Source of the DNA: Prinia subflava
Lineage: Eukaryota; Chordata; Aves; Passeriformes; Cisticolidae
DNA length: 64,000 nucleotides
Assembly (NCBI RefSeq): GCF_021018805.1
Contig: NC_086258.1
Location: 18,042,192-18,106,191, forward strand
Direction of reading: 5' to 3'
Shown: in pieces, positions 22,801-35,010 of the stretch
Position numbering within the stretch: the first letter of the stretch is position 1
How the letters are laid out: every line of letters starts with the position of its first letter
Notes under the pieces: generated by a model
Told to the model about the DNA's origin: nothing
Seen by the model: the letters and a program-made list of their open reading frames with translations, nothing else
Database searches by the model: none
Made by a program: the position numbers and the translations under genes

Positions 22801-24909
22801 GCAAAGTGTTTTTGCTCCAAGAGCTTTGGTACAAAATCCAGAGCAGGTGTTCCCCACCCTGTGTTTCCTTCCAGCTTTGTGAAAGCCCTTCCAAAGACAT
22901 GAGCTTCTACTGAGGTCATGAAAAGTAACTCTGAAGACAAAACATGACTGGTAACAAAAAATTAAATAGTTTAGATCTGTTTTCCTGGTCTTGAACAGTA
23001 TATAGGCAAGCTCTTGAGTAGCATGCATGGCCTTCCTCCTTTGGGCAAGGGTAAGGCAGGGGTATTTTTTAGATTCACTCTTGGATCTAACTGAGTATGT
23101 AGGGATTGGAAATGTCAGAAAGTGGGATAGAGATTTCTATAGTGGAATCTGTTGTTCCATATAATACCTCCAGGGCTGGCTGTGTGTGGACACTTGCAGA
23201 GATGCTTTTTCCAGGTTGAAATAGTGTTGGGGATTGTTTTGTTTCTTAGGCTATGTTGTCTTGGGGTGTGTTTTTCTCCTTTTTTTTCCTTTTTCTGTCT
23301 GTTAATACAGAACATCTGTCTGCAGGCCTGTTTGTCTGACTTTGCCCAGCCCTGTGTTCCTTTTCTGAACTGCTTGGACTATTCCTGCAGCTTTCACAGG
23401 ACAGTTTGCTTGTGTACCTCATTTCCTGGTGAAGCAAGACAAGACTTTCCTTACATTATAAACCGCTGTTTTGTGTAATATAAAGCTTCTAATCTCTGTG
23501 AGGGTCTCCTCCAAGGCAGTTACACTTCCAAGAGTAAAACCTCAGAACTTTTCCTTTCTCTGGGAGACATGAGGTAAATCTGGAGAGCTCCTCAGCTGCA
23601 CATGTTGAGTAAAGCATGTGCTCATCAAATTTGTTTATCTGAAGCAGTTTTGCTTGGACAGATCAAAACACTCCACTGGCAGTTTTTCCAGAGCTGTTTG
23701 TGAACAGAGGTCCTACTTTCATTTGCTCCTGATGCCTTTGTTTATATCTAATTGGCTTTATTAGTCCAGGAGCTCATAATCGTGAGTACTTGTGCCCAGG
23801 TTGCCTGATACTTGTGCTCACCCACTGGGGTCAAATATAATCACCATCTCCCTCTGATTAGCATAAACATTTGATAACCCAGCAGTTGGAGAGGTTTTAT
23901 CACTGTTCTCCAGGGAGCTTGTTCCTCTGGCTCAGGAACACCCAGCTAATGTCAAGGAGATAATTTCTATGGAGAAGCTTATCCTGTTTGTAACAGGACA
24001 AGTCTTGGGACTATTGAGTTACCAGGTAGGTTCTGTTTGTCTCTGGGTGAGCAAAATATTTCTAATATGGGCACACCATTGCTGCCCTTTGCTGCTGCTG
24101 TCGAGGGGCACGTGGAGGGTCCCATCCTCCTTTCTTTGTCTCTTCCCTTCACAGAGGCCTGAGATCCCCCCTCAACCAAGAAGGGAGGGTGGCATCTCTC
24201 CAAGGAAGGCAAATGAACGGGTTTGGTGACCCTCTTCCAGTACATGTCCAGATGATTCTCCCAATCATGTCCCATCAAAAGTTGTCACCTCCTTGTCACA
24301 CAGCTCGTGAGCCACGTCCTGCTCCCTGCTCAGGGCTGGTGCATGCTGCCTCCTGCAGCTCCCTGCCCCTGGGAGACACCAAAGGCATTTATTAGGTTTA
24401 TTAGATTTATTAAGATTTATTAGGAGAAGCTGCTCCTGGAAAATGGCAGTGGCATCACTACTTCTTTTTCTTATTTCTTGTATTCCTTTCCTTCTGTGGC
24501 TGTAGAAAGAAGGGGGAGAAAAAAAACTGAAGGAAAAGAGAAAAGGTGAGGTGAAAAATCTGAAATAATAAATATATATTTCTCTGAGTGCACAGGGAAG
24601 TATTGAAAATATTGACAAAAAAATTTAAGTAGTGGTTTATTCTGAATACAAAAAACAAAGCCAGTGTCTTCATATAGTCTGTGGTGTTTATTCTGGATTT
24701 CTCCCAGCTCCATTAAAACCTCAATAACATACAGGAGTCTATTAAAGATTTCCAAGATGAAACCAAGTTTGGCCATTATCACAAATGGCTCTTTGGTGGG
24801 CTCTGTAAGAGGAGTGAATGGTCTCGCTGTGGTTCTTAGTGAGAACACACCCGTGTTACAAACCCACAATCTCTGCTGGCCCCACAGCAGGGCTGAGAGA
24901 TCCTGCAAG
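19836..24909. other. Unique non-coding DNA; CNE-like patches at 19.84-20.06 and 23.72-23.99 kb
   Basis: No gene or repeat family is recognised over about 5 kb. Two patches (19,840-20,060 and 23,720-23,990) are AT-richer, with ATTAGC/TAATT cores and no repeats. A short irregular TTTATTAGA repeat lies at 24,384-24,422. The longest non-repetitive open frame in the window (22,144-22,902, plus) lies here, but it has no recognisable domain, start context or splice structure. Confidence 0.4.
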
Positions 24910-25058
24910 GGGCCAGGGATGCTGCAGGGGGCCAGGGATGCTGCAGGGGCCCAGGGATGCTGCAGGGACCCAGGGGTGCTGCAGGGGGCCAGGGGTGCTG
25001 CAGGGGGCCAGGGGTGCTGCAGAGGGCCAGGGATGCTGCAGGGGGCCAGGGATGCTGA
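24910..25058. repeat. 19-bp GC-rich minisatellite, about 8 copies
   Basis: Units of the form CCAGGGATGCTGCAGGGGG repeat with a period of 19 and small substitutions (GGATG/GGGTG, GGCCAG/GCCCAG). The array is GC-rich with a strong strand bias in G. It produces repetitive proline/leucine-rich or glycine-rich spurious frames. Confidence 0.95.
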
Positions 25059-26863
25059 CTCTCCTGCTGGTCTGAGCTCACCCCCTGTTCCAGCACCCAT
25101 TCTTCCCCAGGCCCCAAGAAGGCAGCACCTCTGGAGTCCTTTTCTGGGGTTAATCCTCTCAATTTTATTTCTGGGAATCCTCTGCACCGCGGCCACTCCC
25201 GCAGAGCTCTCCTGGGAGCCAGGGCCCAGCAGCTTTCTCATCTGCACTCAAATCAGGTTATTACCATGCATTTTTTAAGCCTGCACATCTCTTCCCCATG
25301 CAGAGAGAGGCTGATGAATGCAGCATTTCTGGCAGCCTTTGCTGCCTTATGCCTGTGGTGGGGCCCTCTCACCTGAGCAGTGGATCAGGTGCTGAACCTT
25401 CCCTTCAAGCTGGGTGCAGCCCTTGTGGTGGTGAAAAACCTGAACCTTGTGCTCCCCAGGGCCAGAATTCAAAGCTTACATGTCTCTCTACTGATTGAAG
25501 AGAGCCCAAATGCATCTCTGGGACTGACTGATTCTCAGAGTCTTTTTAATCTACGAGACCAATCCCTCTGTCACTTTGCCTACTGAGAGGATGGGAGAGC
25601 CAGATTTAGACCTGAGAATGAGGCTTCTCTATGGGATAGCAACAAACCCAACTCTGCCTCTTGGAAGTGAAAAAGAGAGGCAGCAAAAGAAGAGATTTGC
25701 TGGGATCTGCCAGTTTATACTGTCATTTTCTCTGGTGTATTGCCAAACAGCCACAGTCTGTGCTTGGGGAAAACACGGGGATGAGTCAGTTTTCTGCACT
25801 CAGGTTGTTACAGGCACTTCCTGCAGGCTCTAATTTAGACTCTGCTCAGAGGATCTGAGTGCTCAGTTCCACAATATCCCACTGCCCGTGGGAGGACAGG
25901 TCTTTGGCCACAGGGTCTGGCCACCTCCACACAGCCAAGGCTCATCTGAGGTGGGAAGTGAAAATCTCCCTTGGCTGACGTCAGGAAGAGCTGCCCATGG
26001 CTGAGATGAAGGAGCAGCCAAATTCCCCTGCTGGGGCAATCCCTCAGAAGGGTTTGGGCCAGGGCCATGTGTGGCTCTTGGCACGCCTGGTTCTGGTGCA
26101 AGGAGCAGGGGATGAGGGTGCCTGAGGGTTGGTGCTGCTGTCCCAGGGTTCAGCAACCAGTATCAGCCACAGCCTTGATTTGTGATCCAAAACTCTCCTG
26201 CTGGGGCAGCCAGCCCTGCCCAGGGCCCCTCTGCAGCCCTGCTGCCTGCTGCTGCCCCTTTCAGGAGCAAAGTCAAGGGGAGTCCAATCCAGGAGGGATT
26301 TCTTAGAGCTTTTTGTGCAAGCCCCTAAGCCAGCAAGGCTGCCTAAGAGATGCAGCCTCACGGCTGAGTCACCCTGCTGCATTCAGGTCTGTTGGGCACA
26401 GCTGCTGCTCCTCTGAATTGTCACCTCCATGGGCTCTGGAGGGGTCAGTGCCCACCCTTTTGTGGAGGGAGGTGCTGTCCAGGCCTTGTTCTGACAGCTG
26501 CTACAGAGTCTCTTGTGGTTTAGGTGATTCTTTTCTTGCTCAGAAGGAGGATTTTTTTTTTTTTACTAGTGTCCCTGTTACATTTTAATGGTAACCAGCT
26601 GGTAGAAGGGATAATGTGGACCTGTTAGGATGCTGGTTGTTTGCACCATCTGAGCCTGTCTAGAAATCCTTATGGAAAGCTCCCTGAGTAAACATCCTTG
26701 TAAATTTGGGGAGCACAAGTGGGTCTGTGTGCTCTGTGCCCCCCAAAAGCCACAGCAATGGGTGTGCTTGGACTGCAGGGCTCTGCATGTCTGCAGCTGT
26801 GCTGGTTGCAGTGAACAAGTGAGCCAAACCTGAGCCTGTGTGGAAAATTTCCACACTTTTTCA
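25059..26863. other. Unique non-coding DNA, nothing recognised
   Basis: Mixed composition with a T-run at about 26,552. Open frames overlap on both strands without motifs. Confidence 0.5.
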
Positions 26864-26864
26864 T

Positions 26865-28345
26865 CTATTACTCATAAAGTTTTGATGAGCAGATTGTGAT
26901 CCAGAGAGCTGCTATTCTCTGCATCACGCAGTAAGTCAATGGACAAGGACAAAGTTCCTGCCTGGCCAACCTGCTCAGAAAATGTACCCGTTCCTTTTGT
27001 GCTTTCTCTGAGCTTTTCTTTTCTCCATGTACAATTGTAGCTGCTGTGGGTAGAAATAGGAAATTATCTCATACAGAGTATGATGAAAAATAAAAATAAA
27101 AGGAAGGGAAAAAAGTTTCATTTCTCGGTTCCCAGCAGAGAACTTCATCTGGCATATTTTACTGCAAATAGCAATTCCAGTGGACTTCTAAAAATAATTT
27201 TCTGAGCTTAGTTTCTGCTAAAAAGCAGGTCTGAATGCAAGCTGGTTTTTTTAATTAACTAGGTGGTTTGTAATCAATTCTACCCTGCCAGGGACGAAAG
27301 TGGCTGATTCAGTGTCATGACTGTGAAAATCCTAGCAGGAAAATGTCTCTATACCCAGACAAAAGAATTCTCCACAAACAAGTGCTCACGTCCAAAGCTA
27401 ATTTGAATGTTAAACACAAAAGATATTAAGAGGGTTTTTTTGATGTTTTACTCTTATTTGGACACTTGTGCAGCTTAACTCTGCAACTACCTGTTTGTTA
27501 TTGGGCTGAATTAAGCCCTGCTGCATTCGTTAGCATATACAAGAGCTTAGTAATACAATCAGGCACTAATGCATTCATTTTCTACTTGACTGCTCATTCA
27601 TTGAGATGTTAGTACATAGGAAGAATATGATCAGGGTGACTGTGGGATGAACTAATCAATTCATAATGAATAATCCGAAAATGCAGACGTCCTCGGCACA
27701 GACTGAATTCAGCAGAGCTGCAGGAGAGCAGCTGCAGGAGACCCCAGCAAGGGAGGGGTGTTCAGCCCTGAGCTGCCACCACCTCATACCCCCCAAAAAA
27801 ACCTAAAAAAGGGGCAGAGCTCACTGGGAGCCATTCAAAAGCTGCAAACTGGAGGAGCCTTGCGCTGCACAGACCTGGCGACCTTCAATGGAGCTGCAGA
27901 GATCTTTATTTGCAAGGGCTGGTAGGGGAGACCTGCCAGGGTTTCCTCAATGACAACCACTCCTCCTCTCTGTCTGCCTCTCCTCACCCCAGCCCCTGCC
28001 AGGAATTTGTCATCCGTTGTTTTGTTGGGGTTTTTTTCTGGGTCTGAGCCGCTTGCTCTGACTGTTTTCTCTTTATCTTCTCTCTCGGGAGTTAATTATT
28101 ACAGATAGTTCTGTGTAATCCTCCTGACTGCAAATAGGAAAGACGAGCTGTGGCCAGGATCCATTTTAAGCTGGGGCAGCACAAACACTTGTACAGCAAT
28201 CAGAGTGGGTGCAGGTCACTGCATCTGTGTGTCTCAAGTGACAGCAGAGCTTTGGAAAGCCACTTTTTACACTGCTTTAGCAACTCTCCTCCAGCTACCT
28301 GAGAATGCTGTCGTGATAGGGGCTGAGCATTGCCCCTTGATCAGC
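26865..28345. other. ORF-poor AT-rich block, conserved-element-like
   Basis: For about 1.5 kb no open frame of 60 codons occurs on either strand, the longest such gap outside LTR sequence. The sequence is AT-rich, non-repetitive and dense in TTAATT, ATTAGC, TAATGAA and CTAATCAATT motifs (for example 27,250-27,280 and 27,560-27,680). This pattern fits ultraconserved or developmental non-coding DNA. Conservation is inferred, not shown. Confidence 0.4.
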
Positions 28346-31300
28346 ACTTTTCAGTAGAAGATGTGGAGAACAGAAAGGGCTGGATGATATCCTGAATCCT
28401 GCCTGGATGTGTGCTCAGCTGCCCCAGGAACAAGGGGGCTTTATTTCCCTGCAGTGCCCCTGAAACCTGGCTGCCTCTCGTTGGAGGCTCCTGCTCTTGC
28501 AGCAGAGTTGAAGGCAACTTTTAGAGTAAGGCTGGCTGAATTATTTGCCTGTTTGCAGATTTTCATCCCTCTGCTTTGCAGACCTGGGACTTCCCCTCCA
28601 CACTCAGCCCTTTCAGTGCTGCTGGTGGCTGCTGTCTCACCCTTGGACTAGAGAATGCTCCTTTGCATTTCAGCACCCTTAGAGACAGGAAGGTCACCTG
28701 GGTTACTCTGACTGGAAAGTGGATGTGACTGGAAACAATTCCCTTCTTGAGTCTTGGCATGTCCTGGATTTCTTGGGAACAACCAAGATTAGGACCTGTG
28801 CCTCAAGGACAACTCCCATTTCTCACACCCAGCAGTGCTACACCCCAATCTGTTTGTGCAGTGCCAGAGAAGGGGTGTGGCAGCAGGTGAGCTCCTGCCT
28901 TTGTTTCAAAACAAACCAAAATTCACTCTGGGAATGGAGCTGGTGGTGCCCAGGAGCAGTTCAGTGGTGTGGAATGATTCCTGCTGGATTGCTGTGGGTG
29001 GTGGTGAGGTGATTTTTGTCTCTGTGATAACTCCAAAGTGAGGTGTAGGGCTGCCCTGCCCACCCCCTGTGTGTTACACCCATAACAGCGTGAGCACTGC
29101 ACTACAGGGATGGGGTTGTGTGGATAAGATTCCCTTTCCTAGAGGGATGGGGTTGTGTGGATGAGATTATTCCCCTGAGGAGTGAACCCACTCCTGTACA
29201 ACGCTTCGTTCACCTCAAACCTCAAAGATCTGCAAGTAAATCCCAAGAAAACTGAAATGCAGGGGTGCATCTGTCCTGTAGAGTGGAGGCTCAATGTCAG
29301 GGGAGATGAGGGCTCAAGGAGAGAGAGCTTGAGAACAGGGAAAGTTCAGGCAGAGCTGTGTGTGCATCTGAGCGTTCCCCACGCCTGCGCCGCTCCGTGT
29401 GCGGGATTTCTCCTTCCCCTTCTTTCACCGCCCAGGGTTCTTTATTGTCTCTTGCAGGTAGATCACTCATTGCCATAAATTTTCTTATCTCTAGTGCTTT
29501 TCCAATTATGGATAACAACAGGAAAGCAGTCATTGGTTTCTAAAAGGTCATCAAGATATAGGGCCCGATTGGGAAGGGGATGACTTATGGAGTTGGCTTG
29601 TATAAATCTGGGGAAGTTTTATGCACAAGTCAGGCACGAAATGTAAGTGAGATTCATAAAAAACAGAGATTTACACTGGCTTCAGTTAGCAGGAATCAAA
29701 ATGGTTATGAAAATTTCCCATTCTCTCTCTGCCTGTAAGCTTTGAATGTGTTCTTAAAGTGCCCGTGGTACTGGGGAAGGGCTGTCCTGCCCCTCTGGGT
29801 GATGGACCAGTGGCCAGAGGATGATCAGGGTGCAGAGAGCTGGTAAACAGGAGCTTCTCCCACACCTTGCCTTGCCAGTCATCCAGAGGTGACCTCCTCC
29901 ATGCAGGAGAGGGAATTTGGTCCCATCTGAGTGTTGGCAGCACCCGGTGACAGTGACAGCTGGGGCAGAGCCACTTCTCAGGTGACATCAGGATTATTGC
30001 TGCTGTCTCTCTTTGCACCCACAAAGTCACTGCACATCTCTGGGGCTTCAGTCACTGACTCTGTCAGGTTTGTGTGTGTCACAAACTGGAGACTCCTGGT
30101 TTTCCATCATGGGCCGGGCTCTGGAGAGTGTTGGGGCCCTGGGGGCTGTGAGCAGAGGAGATGCTCGAATCCTGACATTCAAAGGGCTGTTTGCCTTACA
30201 CATGTGCTGACAGTGTCCATCCCCTCTGCAGCACGGCCACCCCTGCAGTCAGGGACACAAGGTGACAGCCTGTCTGCCATGGCTGTGGCAGTGGCTTCTG
30301 AGCAATCACAGCAGTGTGGAACTGCAGGGCCTGGCTGGCCTCGAGTGGTGCAGCCCACGAGAACAAGGGTGAAATGCCTCTCCTGATTTGTGTCCTGACG
30401 TGTCCCACAGCACCCCCAGAAACCAGGTTCTCCTGCTTCCCTCTGCTGCTGACCTGCCGCTCCTTGGCTGTTCTTGTGGTTGCAAGAGTTAAAAGGATGC
30501 CAAGGTGTGAATATTTTCATCGAAGATCTCCTGCAAACAACACACTTCCAAGCTGTAAAGTTATGTAGTTTATGCAAAATAAAAGGCAGGCAACAGTTCA
30601 CGGGAAAAGGGGAAGGGCTGATGAAAACTGGCCCATTTTAGGCTCTTAGTTGAGGTAGTGAAGTTGAGAACCTCGTCAGCTCAGCTGCTGGAGAGTCAAA
30701 GGGGAGACAGGAGGGTCTGCCCATGAGCAACTCCTCCTGCCTGGAGACCTGCATGTCTGTCTGGAGATGGTTCCCATGGAGGGATTTGGGTCACAGTCAC
30801 CTCAAGTCCCATGTGAGGAACCTGGGCTGCAGGGTGAGGTGAGGGGTGAAGGTACCAGCCCTACAGAGCCTCAGCAGAGCAGGACTTGGGCACTCACAGC
30901 CCTCCTGTGGGGCTTTGAGGTCTGGCAGACACACCAAGTCCAGCCACAGCACGTGAGAGAAAGACCAGGCAGAAATGTTGACTTGCAGGTGCCTTTTCCA
31001 GACATGTAGTTATCCTCTTTTCAACAAAAATGCCATGTAGGCACAATTCCCAAAGCAGCTGGTGTGGCCAGTGGCTGGGAGCAAGGTGAGGAGCCAGAGA
31101 TTTCGGCAGCTCTGACTGCGTGGCCTCTCAGCACCCAAACATGATGTACAACACAGCAGATCTGCCTGCCCCCTGAAACTGCTTCCAAACCCCCCAAAAA
31201 CTGCTTCCAAACACAAAAAGTGACTCAGAGTCTGTACAGGGGGGCTGAAAGCAAAAAAAGGTGTTGGGAGCTGCCATGAGCCACTTAACCTCCCAACTAA

Positions 31301-32345
31301 TGCACAAAGTCATTTCTGTCACAGCTGTCTGAACAATACATTTGCCAATTAAGTTAATTCAATCAAATCCCTTGTATCCAACAGAAAGAGCAGAGAAAAT
31401 CCAGGTGAGGGAGAGAGAACAGAACCAAAATTCCCCTCTATGTCACACAAAAGCAGAACAAAGGGAGCGTGTGTGTATAAATATTTATGAATAATTGCAC
31501 TGCGGAACCACAGCATAATTGACAACTCGAAGGCTGGGCTGGTTCTCGGGTGTGTCCTCCCCACCTGGGAAGTGATGGAGTGGCTTGGGGGGCCAGCAGA
31601 TGCTGTGCTGGGGGCATCACTCCCACTTCAGTGGTTCAGACACAAAAAGGATGTGCTGGAGGTTTGTTGCTCCTCTCAGCCTGTGCTCAGGGATGTGATG
31701 CCACTCCCGACTGGCTGAAGCAAATCCACGTGGAGATGCCAGTGTCCATCTCCAGCTTGTGAGTGTGAACAGGGGTGGCCATCAGCACTCTTGAGTTCCT
31801 GTATTTTTCAGTGTTGAGGTTCTCCAGGTACCTCCAGGTGTGTTTTAAGGCCAGACATCTGCACAGGGATGTGGCCATGTGGTGTAGCACAAGTTTCAAC
31901 AGCCACTGGCAGATCCCAGCACCAAAAGGAGTCCCAAAAGAAAGGACAAAGGCTTGTGGCAGGACTGGAATGTGCAGAATGTCAGAGCTGGGCCTGTTCT
32001 GGGGGGAATGTTCAATGCACTTGCTGCAGCCACTCCTTTGGAAGCAGAGCACTGCCTGCTGTGATGGGGCAGGGAAAAACCAAAGGAGGCTCCTCTTCCT
32101 TGACCTGTTCAGCCCTGCTGGGGTAGCCCAAAGTCTGCCTAAATGAGGATGTGATGCAGTCCAGAGATGCTAAAGAGCAACAATCAGGGCCCTGCCGGTC
32201 ACTGGTGCAGCGATGATTAAATTGGGCTCTGCCAGGCTGGGTTGCAATTTGGGTCCTGCCAGGGTAAATATATCCAGAGACGTGTGAGGGTCACAGCTGA
32301 ATCCAGGAGAGCCAACCTCCTGCAAATTAAAAAGTTTGTATGATG
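28346..32345. other. Unique non-coding DNA; small 37-bp duplication at 29.1 kb
   Basis: Mixed composition. AGGGATGGGGTTGTGTGGAT begins at 29,106 and again at 29,143 (period 37, two copies). An AT-rich stretch lies at 31,330-31,370. No exon or repeat family is recognised, and the open frames lack motifs. Confidence 0.45.
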
Positions 32346-32768
32346 CCTTAATTTTTATCTCTCATGTATTTCAGACTCTGTGCTGCCCAGGGGTGCAGCT
32401 CTGAGCTCACACTCAGGGTCACTCAGCTCTGCACACAGCAGGGACACAAAACAAATCCTTCTCCTGCTGCACACCAAGGACAACTTTCAGCCCTAAAGCA
32501 CAAACAAGGGTGGCTGGAGGGAGGAACAAGAAGGATGGGACCTCAAAACCTGGAGCTGGACAATTAAACCCCAATATGCAAATGGACCAAAACTTATAAA
32601 AATGTAAGACCTCATGACTGTTTGTCCATTTTGGGTCCACCTTGGGTGTAGAGCCCTGGCCAGGCTCTTGTCCTGCCCAAGGTGTACTCCAAAGGCCTTT
32701 CAATAAATCTCTGCTTTATTCTCCAGCTCTGCCCAGTGTCTGTTCCAGCTCAGCCTTCCCAAGGCATC
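32346..32768 (+). mobile_element. LTR-like interspersed repeat, copy 2
   Basis: The same element as 11,255-11,688, with the same left limit (CCTTAATTTTTATC) and right limit (AAGGCATC). The AATAAA signal and pyrimidine-rich tail are conserved near 32,701-32,725. A TG lies just before the shared block here (32,344) but not in copy 1. Small indels separate the copies (for example near 32,555 and 32,625). It is probably a solo LTR or LTR fragment of an endogenous retrovirus. Confidence 0.65.
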
Positions 32769-33995
32769 AGTTGGACCCTGGTGTGGTTGCAGCATCCCCC
32801 GGGGTTTGTGTCACATCCCAGCAGCGGCTCTCCCCTCCAGACAGAGAAAAAATTGTCAGTCCCTTCCTCTTTTCTAAAATTATTCTATTTTTTTGCCTTT
32901 CTCCCCTGCTTTTAGGGCTTGTTGGCAGGACAAAGAATGGCAGCCCAGCGGAGATGCCTGTTCCAGGCTGACACTCGGTGAATGCAGCCGCTCCTAATCA
33001 CCTCCAAGGTGCATTTATCACCTCCTCCGCCCCAGTGTGGGGAGCAGGTGTCCGACCTGCCACGGCAAAAGCACGGAGTGGCGGCAGGAAGGGAGGAAAT
33101 AGATAAGATGTCATTTTTTCAGCACGATTTTTCTCTCTTTAATGTCCCTCTAGATAACGGGAAACAATCATGGGATGGGGGACGCCGGTGTTTTATGGTG
33201 TCAGAAGGGTTTAAGGTTTTAGGTGTAAAAAAAAAAGAAAAGGTGATGTTGGATCTCACTGTGTTATGGGGTATTTGTAGGACATACTAAGATGTTGGGG
33301 TTTTTTTCAATTTGTTTACCTGAGTCAGGAAAGATAAATGGGCATCTGGATTCCGAGTACTTGTATCCAAAAGAAATTAAAAGAAACAGTTCTCTTGAAC
33401 TTGGCCTCCACTTAGTGCAGAAAAATGCCACAGAAACGACCCTTCCTAGATTAAAGAACTGCTCACACCTCAAATGAGTTGGTAGGAATTAGTTTGTAAA
33501 AATCTTTCCTTCTCGTATTACACATTTTCTGCTTTTCTTCATCTCTGCTTTAAAAGATACAAAAAACCACCAACTTTGCTGTGCTCTTCCAGTGCCATTT
33601 CTGAGCCCACTCCTCTGTGTGACCCATGAATGCTGCTTTAATGCTGACTTCACTCCTCCATTGTTGAACATATTTCAAGATGGAAAATGGTTTTAAGTTT
33701 CCTGATCTGCAGTTTTTGGTTTAAAACCTCATCTCTCATTTTAATAAAAGTAATAATCCTGTTCTGAGCTGCTTTCATGCTTTCCATCTGAAGAGCTGGC
33801 AAATGTCCTATGCATTAAAGCATCACAGCATCCTAAGGCCCAGTGAGTGCAAGCTGCCAGGATTCAGATCCAGTTCACTGCACAAATCAGAGCTGTTTGT
33901 GCTTGAAACCTTGTTCTAGACTCATCATTGCAATGTCCTGATGGGCGTGGGGGAGCTGAGAGGCAATGGGATCCTGCATTGCATTCAGGCACAGC
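32769..33995. other. Unique non-coding DNA, nothing recognised
   Basis: AT-leaning sequence with short A-runs and T-runs. No repeat family or exon is recognised. Confidence 0.5.
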
Positions 33996-34140
33996 CACAG
34001 AATCATTAAAGCTGGACAAGAATTTAAAATCATCAAATCCAGCTGCCAGCCCCGTACCACCACCACGTTCACCCCTAAACCACGGCCTCGAGTGCCACAT
34101 CCATGTGGGTTTTGAACACTTCCAAGGAAGGTGACTCACT
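33996..34140 (-). mobile_element. CR1 LINE 3' tail, truncated
   Basis: The plus strand shows CACAGAATCATTAAAGCTGG, AAAATCATCAAATCCAGC, CACCACCACGTTCACCCC, TAAACCACGGCCTCGAGTG, CCACATCCATGTGGG and TTTTGAACACTTCCAAGG in order. This is the classic antisense CR1 3' end. It is about 145 bp long and well preserved. Confidence 0.92.
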
Positions 34141-34560
34141 GCTTCCCTGCTCGGTCCATTCAAATGTGTTACCACCCTTTCTGTGGAAAAAGGAAACAAA
34201 TCGGTGTAAAGATGAAGGAGAATTTCTGCATCTCTGTGCTCGTGGGCAGGGAGAGCTGCTTGCAGCTCAGCCTGGCTGTGAGGAGTGCTCCCTTCAGCCC
34301 TGGTGTGCTCCCCATATGTGGAGTGAGTTACTGCAGGGCTCTGGGGAGGATCTGGGAGCAGTCGGTGCTGCTGTCGAGCACACGAGAAGGGCTTCTCTGC
34401 AAGGAGCCATTTCCTCCTCTGTGCTTTATTTGATTGATGGGGATTGATTAGCGTTAACTAATCCTGGAGATAATTTGGGGCCAGAGGCTGCACAACACCA
34501 CGATGGGGCTCTCTCTTCTCTTTGCTAGATGGGAACAAACCAGATTTTCTTTCACTGCAG
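34141..34560. other. Unique non-coding DNA, nothing recognised
   Basis: Short unique spacer between a CR1 tail and the tetranucleotide array. Confidence 0.5.
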
Positions 34561-35010
34561 AGAGGAAGGAAGGAAGGAAGGAAGGAAGGAAGGAAGGAAG
34601 GAAGGAAGGAAGGAAGGAAGGAAGGAAGGAAGGAAGGAAGGAAGGAAGGAAGGAAGGAAGGAAGGAAGGAAGGAAGGAAGGAAGGAAGGAAGGAAGGAAG
34701 GAAGGAAGGAAGGAAGGAAGGAAGGAAGGAAGGAAGGAAGGAAGGAAGGAAGGAAGGAAGGAAGGAAGGAAGGAAGGAAGGAAGGAAGGAAGGAAGGAAG
34801 GAAGGAAGGAAGGAAGGAAGGAAGGAAGGAAGGAAGGAAGGAAGGAAGGAAGGAAGGAAGGAAGGAAGGAAGGAAGGAAGGAAGGAAGGAAGGAAGGAAG
34901 GAAGGAAGGAAGGAAGGAAGGAAGGAAGGAAGGAAGGAAGGAAGGAAGGAAGGAAGGAAGGAAGGAAGGAAGGAAGGAAGGAAGGAAGGAAGGAAGGAAG
35001 GAAGGAAGGA
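34561..35010. repeat. Perfect (GGAA)n microsatellite, about 112 copies
   Basis: About 450 bp of uninterrupted tetranucleotide, purine-only on the plus strand. The array is exceptionally long and pure. All open frames across it (EGRK or LPSF repeats) are artefacts. GGAA is the core recognised by ETS-family transcription factors, and the purine mirror symmetry permits triplex (H-DNA) structures. Both statements are general properties, not evidence of function here. Confidence 0.99.

Noticed and set aside
24384..24422. Possible LTR end with repeated TTTATT
   Set aside because: It is a short irregular AT repeat with no TG/CA ends or second copy.
24471..25278. 258-codon minus frame and 204-codon plus frame
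   Set aside because: Both run through the 19-bp minisatellite, which lacks stops. The non-repeat parts match nothing and overlap on opposite strands.
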